From positions 1-5,135 of the forward strand of contig JAQWOW010000296.1 in NCBI GenBank assembly GCA_029245665.1: a stretch of 5,135 bases of DNA, written 5' to 3'. Made by a program: the position numbers and the translations under genes. Positions 1 to 5,135 of this stretch are shown here, piece by piece. Under the pieces are notes generated by a model. That model made no database searches. It saw only the letters and a program-made list of their open reading frames with translations, and had not been told where the DNA came from. Origin of the DNA: Polaribacter sp. (lineage in GTDB: Bacteria > Bacteroidota > Bacteroidia > Flavobacteriales > Flavobacteriaceae). How positions within the stretch are numbered: the stretch's first letter is position 1; each line of letters starts with the position of its first letter.

Positions 1-2
1 AT

Positions 3-224
3 AGAAAGCTACAATTTGTAATTGGGCGACTTGTTATTTTGATCAATCTTTTTTTATTAGGATTATTGATTTATGTATCTCTAACTTTACCTGGAGAAAT
101 TTCGATTTCGGAGAAAGGTATTGGGATGTTCTTACCAATTATAGTGGTGTTGCTTGTTGTTTTGGCAAACAAAGCTATTAAAAAGGATGAAGATCTTGTG
201 AAATCTGCAGATAGATTGCGATAG
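3..224 (+). CDS. DUF4293-like integral membrane protein, C-terminal part (5' end outside window)
   Basis: The frame is open from the window edge and reads RKLQFVIGRLVILINLFLLG onward to a TAG at 222-224, giving 73 visible residues. It contains two hydrophobic segments, around visible residues 10-29 and 41-58. Between them is a short loop with the sequence LTLPGE and then SEKGIGM. A basic/acidic tail ANKAIKKDEDLVKSADRLR follows. This loop and tail match my recollection of the C-terminus of DUF4293 proteins, small four-helix membrane proteins of Bacteroidota with no known function. A TTG at 39 could formally be read as a start, but coding-like residues continue upstream of it, so the gene is truncated by the window and does not begin there. 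A strong terminator follows 28 bases after the stop. The family assignment is from memory of the conserved tail. The membrane location is directly supported by the hydrophobic segments. Confidence 0.8.
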   Translation, partial: RKLQFVIGRLVILINLFLLGLLIYVSLTLPGEISISEKGIGMFLPIIVVLLVVLANKAIKKDEDLVKSADRLR

Positions 225-252
225 GCCTACTATTTAGTATATTTAGTGCGAA

Positions 253-290
253 AAAAAACCGAGAATTTATTTCTCGGTTTTTTATTTTTT
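253..290 (+). terminator. Rho-independent terminator after the DUF4293-like gene
   Basis: The arms at 253-265 (A-tract then CCGAGAA) and 271-283 (TTCTCGG then T-tract) are perfectly complementary around a 5-base loop (TTTAT). The stem is followed by more T residues to about 290. The T-rich 3' arm and A-rich 5' arm mean it could work on both strands, but on the plus strand it closes the upstream gene and isolates the response regulator. Confidence 0.9.
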
Positions 291-346
291 TACAATCTAA
301 AAAAAAAGGATGCATTAAAATTATGAAATTCAACTTTTAAAGGCTA

Positions 347-376
347 GCTTTATAAAGCATTAAAAAACAATGTTTT
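347..376. repeat. Two short perfect palindromes upstream of the response regulator gene
   Basis: GCTTTATAAAGC (347-358) is a perfect 12-bp palindrome. It is followed by AAAACA-A-TGTTTT (364-376), a 6+1+6 inverted repeat. Both lie in the 197-bp gap between the terminator and the response regulator and are candidate protein-binding dyads. In DNA this AT-rich, short A/T palindromes also arise by chance, so their function is uncertain. Confidence 0.35.
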
Positions 377-409
377 AGAACTTTTACGTCTCAGGTTTAT
401 TTGCTTAAG

Positions 410-425
410 TCACGGAAAACCGTGA
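410..425. promoter_or_regulatory. Candidate operator: perfect inverted repeat TCACGGAAAACCGTGA
   Basis: TCACGG (410-415), AAAA (416-419) and CCGTGA (420-425) form a perfect 6+4+6 dyad. It is the most GC-rich spot in an otherwise very AT-rich gap. It is centred about 55 bp upstream of the -7 box at 473-480, a position typical of activator sites. The size suits a dimeric helix-turn-helix regulator, possibly the downstream LuxR-type response regulator acting on its own gene. That link is inferred. No second copy is seen upstream of the lipoprotein gene. Confidence 0.5.
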
Positions 426-449
426 TAAAAAATTTCATCAAAAGTGGTA

Positions 450-480
450 TTGTATAACTTTAATATGCACTTTATATTTG
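450..480 (+). promoter_or_regulatory. Flavobacterial-type promoter for the response regulator
   Basis: TTG at 450-452 and TATATTTG at 473-480 are separated by 20 bp. This fits the Bacteroidota consensus TTG, 17-23 bp, TAnnTTTG. Transcription would begin roughly at 484-488, downstream of the ATG at 482 and only a few bases before the ATG at 491. The element therefore argues for the second ATG as the real start and predicts an almost leaderless mRNA. Confidence 0.6.
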
Positions 481-490
481 TATGGTAAGA

Positions 491-1156
491 ATGAAAAAGA
501 AAATATTAATTCACGTAGCTGATGATCATAAAATATTAATTGAAGGAATCATAGCTGTAATTAATACGGATAGAAATATAAGTATTGAAGGATATTCTTT
601 AACTGGGCAGGAAGTAATTGATTGGTTTAGTGAAAAAGGAAACATTGCAGATGTTTTGGTATTGGATATTACAATGCCTGTTATAGACGGTTTTCAGGTT
701 TTAAAATATTTTCAAGAAAATAAAATTGAACAGAAAGTGATTGTATTGTCAAGTTATGATGACCTAAAAATTGTGCAAGAAGTTTTAAGTCTAGGCTGTA
801 AAGGATATATTTCAAAGAACAATGCAGGTGAGCACATCATAAGGGCTATAAAAGCGGTAGCAAATGGAGAGCAATACTTTAGTTCAGATATTCAATCTAT
901 TATGGTAAAATCTTTTACAGGTCAAGATGTTGAGCAAGGGCTCATGCCAAATGATTTTTTAATTAACAGCCTAACAGAAAGAGAACTTGAAGTTCTAAAA
1001 CTAATTACGAAGGAATATAGCTCGATAGAAATTGCTGATAAACTCTGTCTTAGTGTCAATACGATAGAGACTTATAGAGGAAGGTTATTAAAAAAAATAA
1101 ATGTAAAAAATGCAGTAGGCCTTGCAATGTATGCAGTTCAAAATAACATAGTATAA
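491..1156 (+). CDS. NarL/FixJ-family two-component response regulator (REC + LuxR-type HTH)
   Basis: This is a cytoplasmic DNA-binding response regulator of 221 residues from the ATG at 491. The receiver domain (about residues 4-120) has the acidic pair D11/D12, the phosphoacceptor D59 in VLVLDITMP, the switch serines S87/S88 and the conserved lysine K109. A linker leads to a LuxR-type helix-turn-helix at about 158-221 with the signatures LTERELEVL, SSIEIADKL and SVNTIETYRGRLLKKI. All key catalytic residues are present, and the length is usual for the family. An in-frame ATG at 482 would add only MVR, but it lies at or before the predicted transcription start, so 491 is preferred. The partner is most likely the HisKA_3-type kinase at 2020, since that kinase class typically pairs with NarL-type regulators. 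The gene appears to have its own promoter, and an AT-rich inverted repeat follows it. The regulon is unknown. Confidence 0.95.
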   Translation: MKKKILIHVADDHKILIEGIIAVINTDRNISIEGYSLTGQEVIDWFSEKGNIADVLVLDITMPVIDGFQVLKYFQENKIEQKVIVLSSYDDLKIVQEVLSLGCKGYISKNNAGEHIIRAIKAVANGEQYFSSDIQSIMVKSFTGQDVEQGLMPNDFLINSLTERELEVLKLITKEYSSIEIADKLCLSVNTIETYRGRLLKKINVKNAVGLAMYAVQNNIV

Positions 1157-1177
1157 TTAATATTTCAAAAAACTTTT

Positions 1178-1204
1178 ACTTTTTTAATCATCCCCTAAAA
1201 AAGT
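1178..1204. repeat. 9-bp perfect inverted repeat after the response regulator, possible weak terminator
   Basis: ACTTTTTTA (1178-1186) and TAAAAAAGT (1196-1204) are exact reverse complements around the 9-base loop ATCATCCCC. The hairpin begins 22 bases after the regulator's stop codon. The stem has only one G-C pair per arm and no T-run directly follows, so termination would be weak. It could equally be a binding dyad for the lipoprotein promoter downstream. Confidence 0.35.
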
Positions 1205-1230
1205 CTTAATAGTTATTTTAAATTAAACTA

Positions 1231-1258
1231 TTTGTTGCATACATTCTAGGCTACTTTG
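1231..1258 (+). promoter_or_regulatory. Probable promoter for the lipoprotein-kinase operon
   Basis: TTTG (1231-1234) lies 17 bp upstream of TACTTTG (1252-1258). The latter resembles the flavobacterial -7 box TAnnTTTG with one base fewer in the spacer. Transcription would start near 1263-1266, leaving an A/T-rich leader of about 45 nt that ends in AACCCCTATATC directly before the ATG. There is no Shine-Dalgarno sequence. The match is imperfect, so confidence is moderate. Confidence 0.4.
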
Positions 1259-1308
1259 CAAACATAAAAATTTAACACTTTTAATATTAATTTTTAAACC
1301 CCTATATC

Positions 1309-2016
1309 ATGAAAAACTTTAATTTTTTATCTGTACTAGTATCTTTCACATTCATTTTTTATTCTTGTTCCACAAATGAAACTCATCTGCCTGAACAGGA
1401 ATCTTTAGATTTATTAAAATCATACACCATTCAAAAAGATGTATCTGGTAAATACCTTGTAGATTTTATTTTAAATGATAATGTTGAAATTGACAATCTA
1501 AAAGATTTAAATACCAACATTAACGAAATTTATTTGTATGCCTCAAATAATGAGTCAAGTAGAAGAGTATCTCAAGACTTAACCTTTATAGATGGAAGTC
1601 AAATAAAAGTAGGTTTTGTTGATACGAATTCTGACCAAAAAGAGACCATTAGTATTGAAGATGACAATTCTTCGTTAAGTAGATCAGAATCAGATAAATT
1701 AAAAGAATTTAGTATTTCCAAGGATCTAAATGGCACTTCTTATATCTTAGATTATTCTCTAAATGATGGTGTTGTCGATGATCTTGTTTTTAATGAAGAA
1801 GAAGAGGAGTATGAAATACACTTAGATTACGGCAAATCATCTGAAACAAATTTTTCTAGAGTTTTAGAAAAACAAATTGGGCAACCCTTAAAGATTTGTT
1901 TTGTTAACAATAAATCTACTAATTCTAATAATTCTAGAGGTCTAGCAATAAAACCACCAAATAGGCCAGCAATTATAATTGATGATGATATAGATTATAA
2001 TGATCATATGTATTAA
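1309..2016 (+). CDS. Unrecognised predicted lipoprotein with two diverged internal repeats
   Basis: I do not recognise this 235-residue protein. Residues 1-20 are a lipoprotein signal: a lysine, a hydrophobic core (FLSVLVSFTFIF) and the lipobox-like YSC with the acylated cysteine at C20. It should therefore be anchored in the envelope on the periplasmic side or exported to the surface. The mature part holds two copies of one unit, about 36-108 and 131-203. Each copy starts with LK, then an aromatic, then I-x-KD, continues with (Y)-hydrophobic-D-aromatic-x-LND, and ends in K-hydrophobic-(G/C)-FV. A Ser/Asp/Glu-rich linker joins them. Copy 2 carries a run of five glutamates (163-167). The C-terminus (about 215-235) has a proline-rich KPPNRP piece followed by an acidic IIIDDDIDYNDHMY tail. 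It lies three bases from the kinase gene in the same reading frame, so co-translation and a signalling role near the TPR sensor are inferred. Function is unknown. Confidence 0.85.
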   Translation: MKNFNFLSVLVSFTFIFYSCSTNETHLPEQESLDLLKSYTIQKDVSGKYLVDFILNDNVEIDNLKDLNTNINEIYLYASNNESSRRVSQDLTFIDGSQIKVGFVDTNSDQKETISIEDDNSSLSRSESDKLKEFSISKDLNGTSYILDYSLNDGVVDDLVFNEEEEEYEIHLDYGKSSETNFSRVLEKQIGQPLKICFVNNKSTNSNNSRGLAIKPPNRPAIIIDDDIDYNDHMY

Positions 2017-2019
2017 ATT

Positions 2020-3876
2020 TTGAATTTCATTAAAATACTATTATTTACCTTTTTATTTATGGGTAATATATGTTATGCGCATCCTGACACTAATTTAAAA
2101 TTAGTGTCAGGATGCGTATTTGAAAAAAGTAAAGATTCAACCTTGAACAACTTGTTTAATAAGGCAGATAGTTTATTTAAAGTTAAAAAATTTACGACCT
2201 CTCTTAAATTTGCTCTAAAATTAATTGATGTCTCGAAGCAAGTTACTGATCTGCAGTTAGTATCAAATACAAATTATTTGATCGGTAAAATTTGGTATGC
2301 TTCAAGAGCTTATGAAAAAGCCATTGTTTATTTTCAAAAAAGTGTTGTGGGTCATAAAGCACTTAAAGAGAATAATTTTTCAAATGAACATTTAGAAAGA
2401 CACCCAATAAACGATGATTTACACATTTTAAATGGGAATTTACAAATAGGGAATTCTTATCATAGGTTATTTGAAATTTTTTTAAATACTAAAGAAAAGG
2501 ATAGTATAAAAAAAATATACCGAGAAAAGGCTCTTTTTTTTTACGATAAAATTTTACAATCCAATTCATTATCCAACGATGTTTCTTTACTAAAGTCAAA
2601 AGCGCATAATAATATTTCTGGAATTTTTATGCGAGATAGCGCTTATAAAAAAGCGGAGAAATATATATTAAAATCTCTAGAAATTAAAAAAAGACTGGGA
2701 GATCAATACTTATTGGCTTCTGGTTACAATGCATTGTCTAATATTTATTTTTTTGAGAGGGAATATGAAGCGTCAAAAAAAGCACTGTCACTTGGTTTGA
2801 AATCTATTGAAAATATTAAAGGTAGAAAAGCAGATGAAATTAGAGTAAGTTTATTTATGAACATGGCGTATTCTATGTACAAACTCAAAGACTATCTTGC
2901 TTATGACTATCAACATAAATCTTGGGAATTATATGATAGACTAAAAGATATAGATAACCAGCAAAAAATGGCAGATATATATGCAGATAGAAATTTTGAT
3001 AGAGGATTACAAGAAGGAATATTTCAGCAAGAAATAAAAAGACAAAAAGCACAAAGAACTTTTTGGATTTCCGGTATTGGAGGTCTCATCGTAATTCTTT
3101 CTTTATTGTATGCATTAAATTATTATAAACTTCGTCAAAAGAATCTAAATCTTCAACTTTTTCAAACAAAATTGCTTCAAAATCAGAGTATAGAAAAGAT
3201 AAAGTCAGAATCTCAAATTAGAATTCTAAATGCTACCATAGATGGAAAAGAAACCGAGAGAAAAAAAATTGCAGAAACTTTACACGATAGCGTAAGTGCT
3301 TTACTTTCTTCAGCCAATCTTCATTTACAAGCAGCCAAGCCAAAATTTAAGGGAAAAACACCTTTAGAAATTGATAAAACTCAAAAAATAATTATTGAAG
3401 CATCTGAAAAAGTTAGAGATTTATCTCATACTTTAGTTTCCTCTGTTTTATTAAAATTTGGATTGGATTTTTCCATTAAAGATATGGCTGATAAATATTC
3501 TAATTCACAAATTGAATTTAAAACCAATTTAGCAAATCTTAGAAGATATGATCAAGGCTTTGAAATTAAATTTTATAATATTATTCAAGAGTTTATTAAC
3601 AATATTTTAAAGCATAGTAAAGCAGAACGGGCAACAATTAATTTAAATGAAGTTCAGGGCAAACTGTCTTTAAAAATTACAGACAACGGGATTGGCTTTG
3701 ATAAAACAAAAACAACTGTTAAAGAGGGCTTAGGTTTAAATCAAATTGATGCTAGAATACAAATAATGAAAGGAGAGTTTACTATTGATTCCTCTGTAAA
3801 TATTGGAACGACTATAAAGGTGATTTTACCAATTTTAGAAAAAAAGAAAATCAATCTCGTTGGGAAAGTTCAATAA
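2020..3876 (+). CDS. TPR-containing sensor histidine kinase (HisKA_3 class), TTG start
   Basis: This 618-residue membrane sensor kinase would phosphorylate a NarL-type regulator, most likely the one at 491. Residues 1-20 form a signal peptide ending CYA before H21. Five or six TPR-like helical pairs follow (about 42-75, 82-117, 136-180, 193-228, 231-266, 276-310), predicted to be periplasmic. One TM helix (about 349-369) and a coiled-coil linker lead to the dimerisation helix ERKKIAETLHDSV with phosphoacceptor H422. The ATPase domain has an N-box (E524, N527/N528, HSKA), DNGIGFD (555-561), GLGL (570-573) and a final GTTIKVILP. The HisKA_3 phosphatase position D-x-x-x-Q/H reads D423-x-x-x-A427, so phosphatase activity may be weak. 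The TTG at 2020 is chosen because the next in-frame ATG (2059) would remove most of the signal peptide, and TAA at 2014-2016 blocks further extension. No Shine-Dalgarno sequence is seen, so translation is probably coupled to the lipoprotein. The 3' end overlaps the opposing gene by 26 bp. Confidence 0.95.
   Translation: MNFIKILLFTFLFMGNICYAHPDTNLKLVSGCVFEKSKDSTLNNLFNKADSLFKVKKFTTSLKFALKLIDVSKQVTDLQLVSNTNYLIGKIWYASRAYEKAIVYFQKSVVGHKALKENNFSNEHLERHPINDDLHILNGNLQIGNSYHRLFEIFLNTKEKDSIKKIYREKALFFYDKILQSNSLSNDVSLLKSKAHNNISGIFMRDSAYKKAEKYILKSLEIKKRLGDQYLLASGYNALSNIYFFEREYEASKKALSLGLKSIENIKGRKADEIRVSLFMNMAYSMYKLKDYLAYDYQHKSWELYDRLKDIDNQQKMADIYADRNFDRGLQEGIFQQEIKRQKAQRTFWISGIGGLIVILSLLYALNYYKLRQKNLNLQLFQTKLLQNQSIEKIKSESQIRILNATIDGKETERKKIAETLHDSVSALLSSANLHLQAAKPKFKGKTPLEIDKTQKIIIEASEKVRDLSHTLVSSVLLKFGLDFSIKDMADKYSNSQIEFKTNLANLRRYDQGFEIKFYNIIQEFINNILKHSKAERATINLNEVQGKLSLKITDNGIGFDKTKTTVKEGLGLNQIDARIQIMKGEFTIDSSVNIGTTIKVILPILEKKKINLVGKVQ
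2078..2116. repeat. Perfect 19-bp inverted repeat inside the kinase coding sequence
   Basis: The left arm CGCATCCTGACACTAATTT (2078-2096) is the exact reverse complement of 2098-2116, with a single central A at 2097. In RNA the pairing can extend outward through a G-U pair (2077/2117) and two A-U pairs to 2075/2119. A realistic hairpin has about 17 or more base pairs and a 5-nt loop. It covers codons 20-33, immediately at the predicted signal-peptidase site and about 60 bases after the lipoprotein stop. No T-run follows, so it is not a standard terminator. Confidence 0.95.
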
Positions 3877-4348
3877 CTTCCATGTTTTTTATACCTCCAT
3901 TGTCTAAACGAAAACGCAACATTGTTCTCACTTTATGAAATCCGTGGTTTCCTGCTGCTCCAGGATTTAAGTGTAACAAGTTTAGTTTTTTGTCATATTG
4001 TACTTTTAGAATATGTGAATGTCCAGAAATAAAAATTTTTGGAGGATTTATCCTTATTTCATCTCGAATTCTTTGATTATATTTATTTGGATAACCGCCA
4101 ATATGAGTCATCCAAACAGACACCTTTTCAAGTTCAAACTTTGTGTCTAAAGGAAATTCTGTCCTTGCTTCTGCTCCGTCAATATTCCCATAAACTGCTC
4201 GTAAAGGCTTTATTTTTTGTAGTTTATCTGTAACTTCTAAGTTGCCGATATCTCCTGCATGCCAAACTTCATCTGCTTGTTTTACAAACTTTAAAATTTG
4301 CTCATCAAGATAGCTATGAGTGTCAGATAATAATAGTATTTTTTTCAT
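3851..4348 (-). CDS. YfcE/MJ0936-like metallophosphoesterase
   Basis: This is a 165-residue cytoplasmic calcineurin-like phosphoesterase with two-metal catalysis, complete from MKKILLLSDTHSY. The metal-binding motifs occur in the expected order: D9-x-H11 (SDTH), H30-A-G-D33, G54-N55 (YGNID), H82 (THIGG) and G109-H110-S-H112. The NPGA segment (128-131) typical of the YfcE/MJ0936 group follows. Family members hydrolyse phosphodiester model substrates in vitro, and the natural substrate is generally unknown. The frame is open to an ATG at 4402, but those 18 extra residues would cover the putative -7 promoter box and lack family similarity, so 4348 is the better start. The last 26 bases overlap the 3' end of the sensor kinase tail-to-tail. 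It diverges from truA, a pairing I recall as common in flavobacteria. No signal peptide is present. Confidence 0.93.
   Translation of the reverse strand: MKKILLLSDTHSYLDEQILKFVKQADEVWHAGDIGNLEVTDKLQKIKPLRAVYGNIDGAEARTEFPLDTKFELEKVSVWMTHIGGYPNKYNQRIRDEIRINPPKIFISGHSHILKVQYDKKLNLLHLNPGAAGNHGFHKVRTMLRFRLDNGGIKNMEVIELSQRD
3863..3890 (+). terminator. Weak candidate terminator at the kinase stop codon
   Basis: GGAAAGTT (3863-3870) pairs with AACTTCC (3875-3881) around a CAAT loop if one A is bulged. ATG and six T residues (3885-3890) follow. It overlaps the kinase stop codon (3874-3876) and the 3' coding end of the opposing phosphoesterase gene. The stem is short and imperfect and may have no function, but it is the only terminator-like structure seen between the convergent genes. 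Confidence 0.3.
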
Positions 4349-4389
4349 CAAAAAAAGGAATAAGAAAACTTTAACGTCTCTTAGATCTT

Positions 4390-4397
4390 CAAATGTA
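4390..4397 (-). promoter_or_regulatory. -7 box for the phosphoesterase gene
   Basis: Read on the minus strand, bases 4397-4390 give TACATTTG, a perfect TAnnTTTG match. It would start transcription near 4384, with a leader of about 35 nt to the ATG at 4348. No clear TTG is found at the expected -33 position. The box supports the shorter start of the phosphoesterase. Confidence 0.45.
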
Positions 4398-4418
4398 ATC
4401 ATAACAAAATAATTTGCG

Positions 4419-4426
4419 TAATTTTG
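4419..4426 (+). promoter_or_regulatory. -7 box for truA
   Basis: TAATTTTG at 4419-4426 matches TAnnTTTG exactly and would give a leader of about 15-20 nt before the TTG start at 4449. No good -33 TTG is visible. It faces away from the minus-strand box at 4390-4397, with 21 bases between them, so the two genes appear to fire divergently from one short region. Confidence 0.45.
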
Positions 4427-4448
4427 AACTCTTCAAAAACAATATTTC

Positions 4449-5135
4449 TTGAGATATTTTATAGAACTTTCTTACAACGGAAAAAAGTATCACGGTTGGC
4501 AAATTCAACCAGATGTCATCTCTATTCAAGAAAAATTAAATTTTACTGTTAGTACCGTTTTACAAGAAAAAATAGAAGTCGTTGGTGCAGGAAGAACAGA
4601 TACTGGTGTTCATGCAGCTCAAATGTTTGCTCATTTCGATACAAAAAATGAATTAAAAGGAGATATTACGTATAAGTTAAATTCTCTTTTACCACATGAT
4701 ATTATTGTGCATGAGGTATTTTCAGTAGATACAGAAAAGCATGCTCGATTTAATGCAATTAGCAGAAGCTATGAGTATAGAATATGGCTGGGTAGAAATC
4801 CCTTTTTATTAGATTTCTCATGGCAACTTCATTCTCAGAATTTAAATGTAGATTTAATGAATGCTGCTGCAAAATTATTATTAGAATATACAGATTTTCA
4901 AACTTTTTCTAAAGTAAAGACAGATGTTCATACATATAATTGTGATATAACCGAAGCTATTTGGAAGCAAAATGGGAAGGAACTTGTTTTTCATATAACA
5001 GCAAATCGCTTTTTAAGAAATATGGTTAGAGCAATCGTAGGAACTCTAGTAGATGTTGGTTTGGGGAAAATTACTAAAGACGATTTTAGGAAAATTATAG
5101 AGAGTAAAAACAGAAGTAATGCAGGATTGTCAGTG
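4449..5135 (+). CDS. truA: tRNA pseudouridine(38-40) synthase TruA, TTG start, 3' end outside window
   Basis: This enzyme converts uridine to pseudouridine at positions 38-40 in the anticodon arm of many tRNAs. The 229 visible residues begin (M)RYFIELSYNGKKYHGWQIQP, a classic TruA N-terminus. The catalytic aspartate is D51 in GAGRTDTGVHA. Other family landmarks are HARFNAISRSYEYRI (98-112, with the conserved tyrosine Y108) and NRFLRNMVRAIVG (186-198). The frame stays open to the window edge. Compared with usual TruA lengths, probably only 15-25 C-terminal residues are missing. The start must be the TTG at 4449: a TGA lies in frame at 4425-4427, no ATG occurs between them, and the first catalytic-domain strand follows directly. 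No Shine-Dalgarno sequence is present, as is usual in Bacteroidota. It is divergent from the phosphoesterase gene. Confidence 0.97.
   Translation, partial: MRYFIELSYNGKKYHGWQIQPDVISIQEKLNFTVSTVLQEKIEVVGAGRTDTGVHAAQMFAHFDTKNELKGDITYKLNSLLPHDIIVHEVFSVDTEKHARFNAISRSYEYRIWLGRNPFLLDFSWQLHSQNLNVDLMNAAAKLLLEYTDFQTFSKVKTDVHTYNCDITEAIWKQNGKELVFHITANRFLRNMVRAIVGTLVDVGLGKITKDDFRKIIESKNRSNAGLSV

Noticed and set aside
39..224. A separate small gene starting at TTG 39
   Set aside because: The frame is open and coding-like upstream to the window edge, and the sequence fits the C-terminus of a longer membrane protein.
379..392. AACTTTTACGTCTC resembling AACTTTAACGTCTC at 4367-4380 (13 of 14 bases)
   Set aside because: A match of this length is expected about once or twice by chance in 5 kb of AT-rich DNA, and the two sites have no common position relative to genes.
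2071..2076. Lipoprotein cysteine (C18) in the kinase signal peptide
   Set aside because: The residues before it are N-I-C, lacking the small residue at -1 of a lipobox. CYA followed by H fits signal peptidase I better.
4039..4233. 64-codon open frame on the plus strand
   Set aside because: It lies wholly antisense to the well-supported metallophosphoesterase, has no family-like motifs, and its composition is that of a reverse-strand shadow.
4349..4402. N-terminal extension of the phosphoesterase to an ATG at 4402
   Set aside because: The 18 added residues precede the canonical MKKILLLSDTH start and their codons include the putative TACATTTG promoter box.
4490..4495. TCACGG half-site of the 410-425 dyad inside truA
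   Set aside because: It has no partner half-site and is explained by the conserved Y-H-G codons of TruA.
1..5135. tRNA, rRNA, CRISPR arrays, insertion sequences or attachment sites
   Set aside because: No cloverleaf-like sequence, regularly spaced repeat, transposase or integrase coding sequence, or paired terminal repeat was seen on either strand.

Overview
The window is AT-rich DNA that looks like a chromosome segment from a marine-type member of the Flavobacteriaceae (Bacteroidota). Four things point there. The TAnnTTTG-type -7 promoter boxes are characteristic of the phylum. Gene starts lack Shine-Dalgarno sequences. There is a DUF4293-type membrane protein, a family I know mainly from Bacteroidota. 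There is also a TPR-type sensor kinase with a signal peptide. The species cannot be named from the sequence alone.

Layout: (1) bases 1-224 hold the C-terminal end of a DUF4293-like membrane protein, closed by a strong intrinsic terminator (253-290). (2) Bases 285-490 are a regulatory region with several short perfect palindromes, including TCACGGAAAACCGTGA, and a good flavobacterial promoter lying almost on top of the next start codon. (3) Bases 491-1156 encode a NarL/FixJ-family response regulator. (4) Bases 1157-1308 are a second intergenic region with a promoter-like element. (5) Bases 1309-2016 encode an unrecognised predicted lipoprotein built from two diverged copies of one roughly 73-residue unit. 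(6) Bases 2020-3876 encode a secreted-TPR / one-TM / HisKA_3-type sensor histidine kinase, three bases downstream of the lipoprotein and apparently started at UUG. (7) Bases 3851-4348 (minus strand) encode a YfcE-like metallophosphoesterase whose 3' end overlaps the kinase by 26 bp. (8) Bases 4449-5135 encode TruA, a tRNA pseudouridine synthase, cut off by the window end and also started at TTG. The last two genes diverge from a shared intergenic region with face-to-face -7 boxes.

How they work together: the response regulator and histidine kinase are of matching classes (NarL-type regulator, HisKA_3-type kinase) and very probably form one phosphorelay. The lipoprotein lies between them and is tightly coupled to the kinase. 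It should sit on the periplasmic side of the envelope, where the kinase's TPR sensor domain is also predicted to be, so it is a good candidate for a ligand, partner or modulator of the sensor. The flanking genes (DUF4293, metallophosphoesterase, truA) are housekeeping-like, so the three-gene signalling cassette may be an insertion into a conserved neighbourhood.

The most striking unexplained element is a perfect 19-bp inverted repeat (2078-2116) with a one-base centre. It lies inside the kinase coding sequence exactly at the predicted signal-peptide cleavage site.
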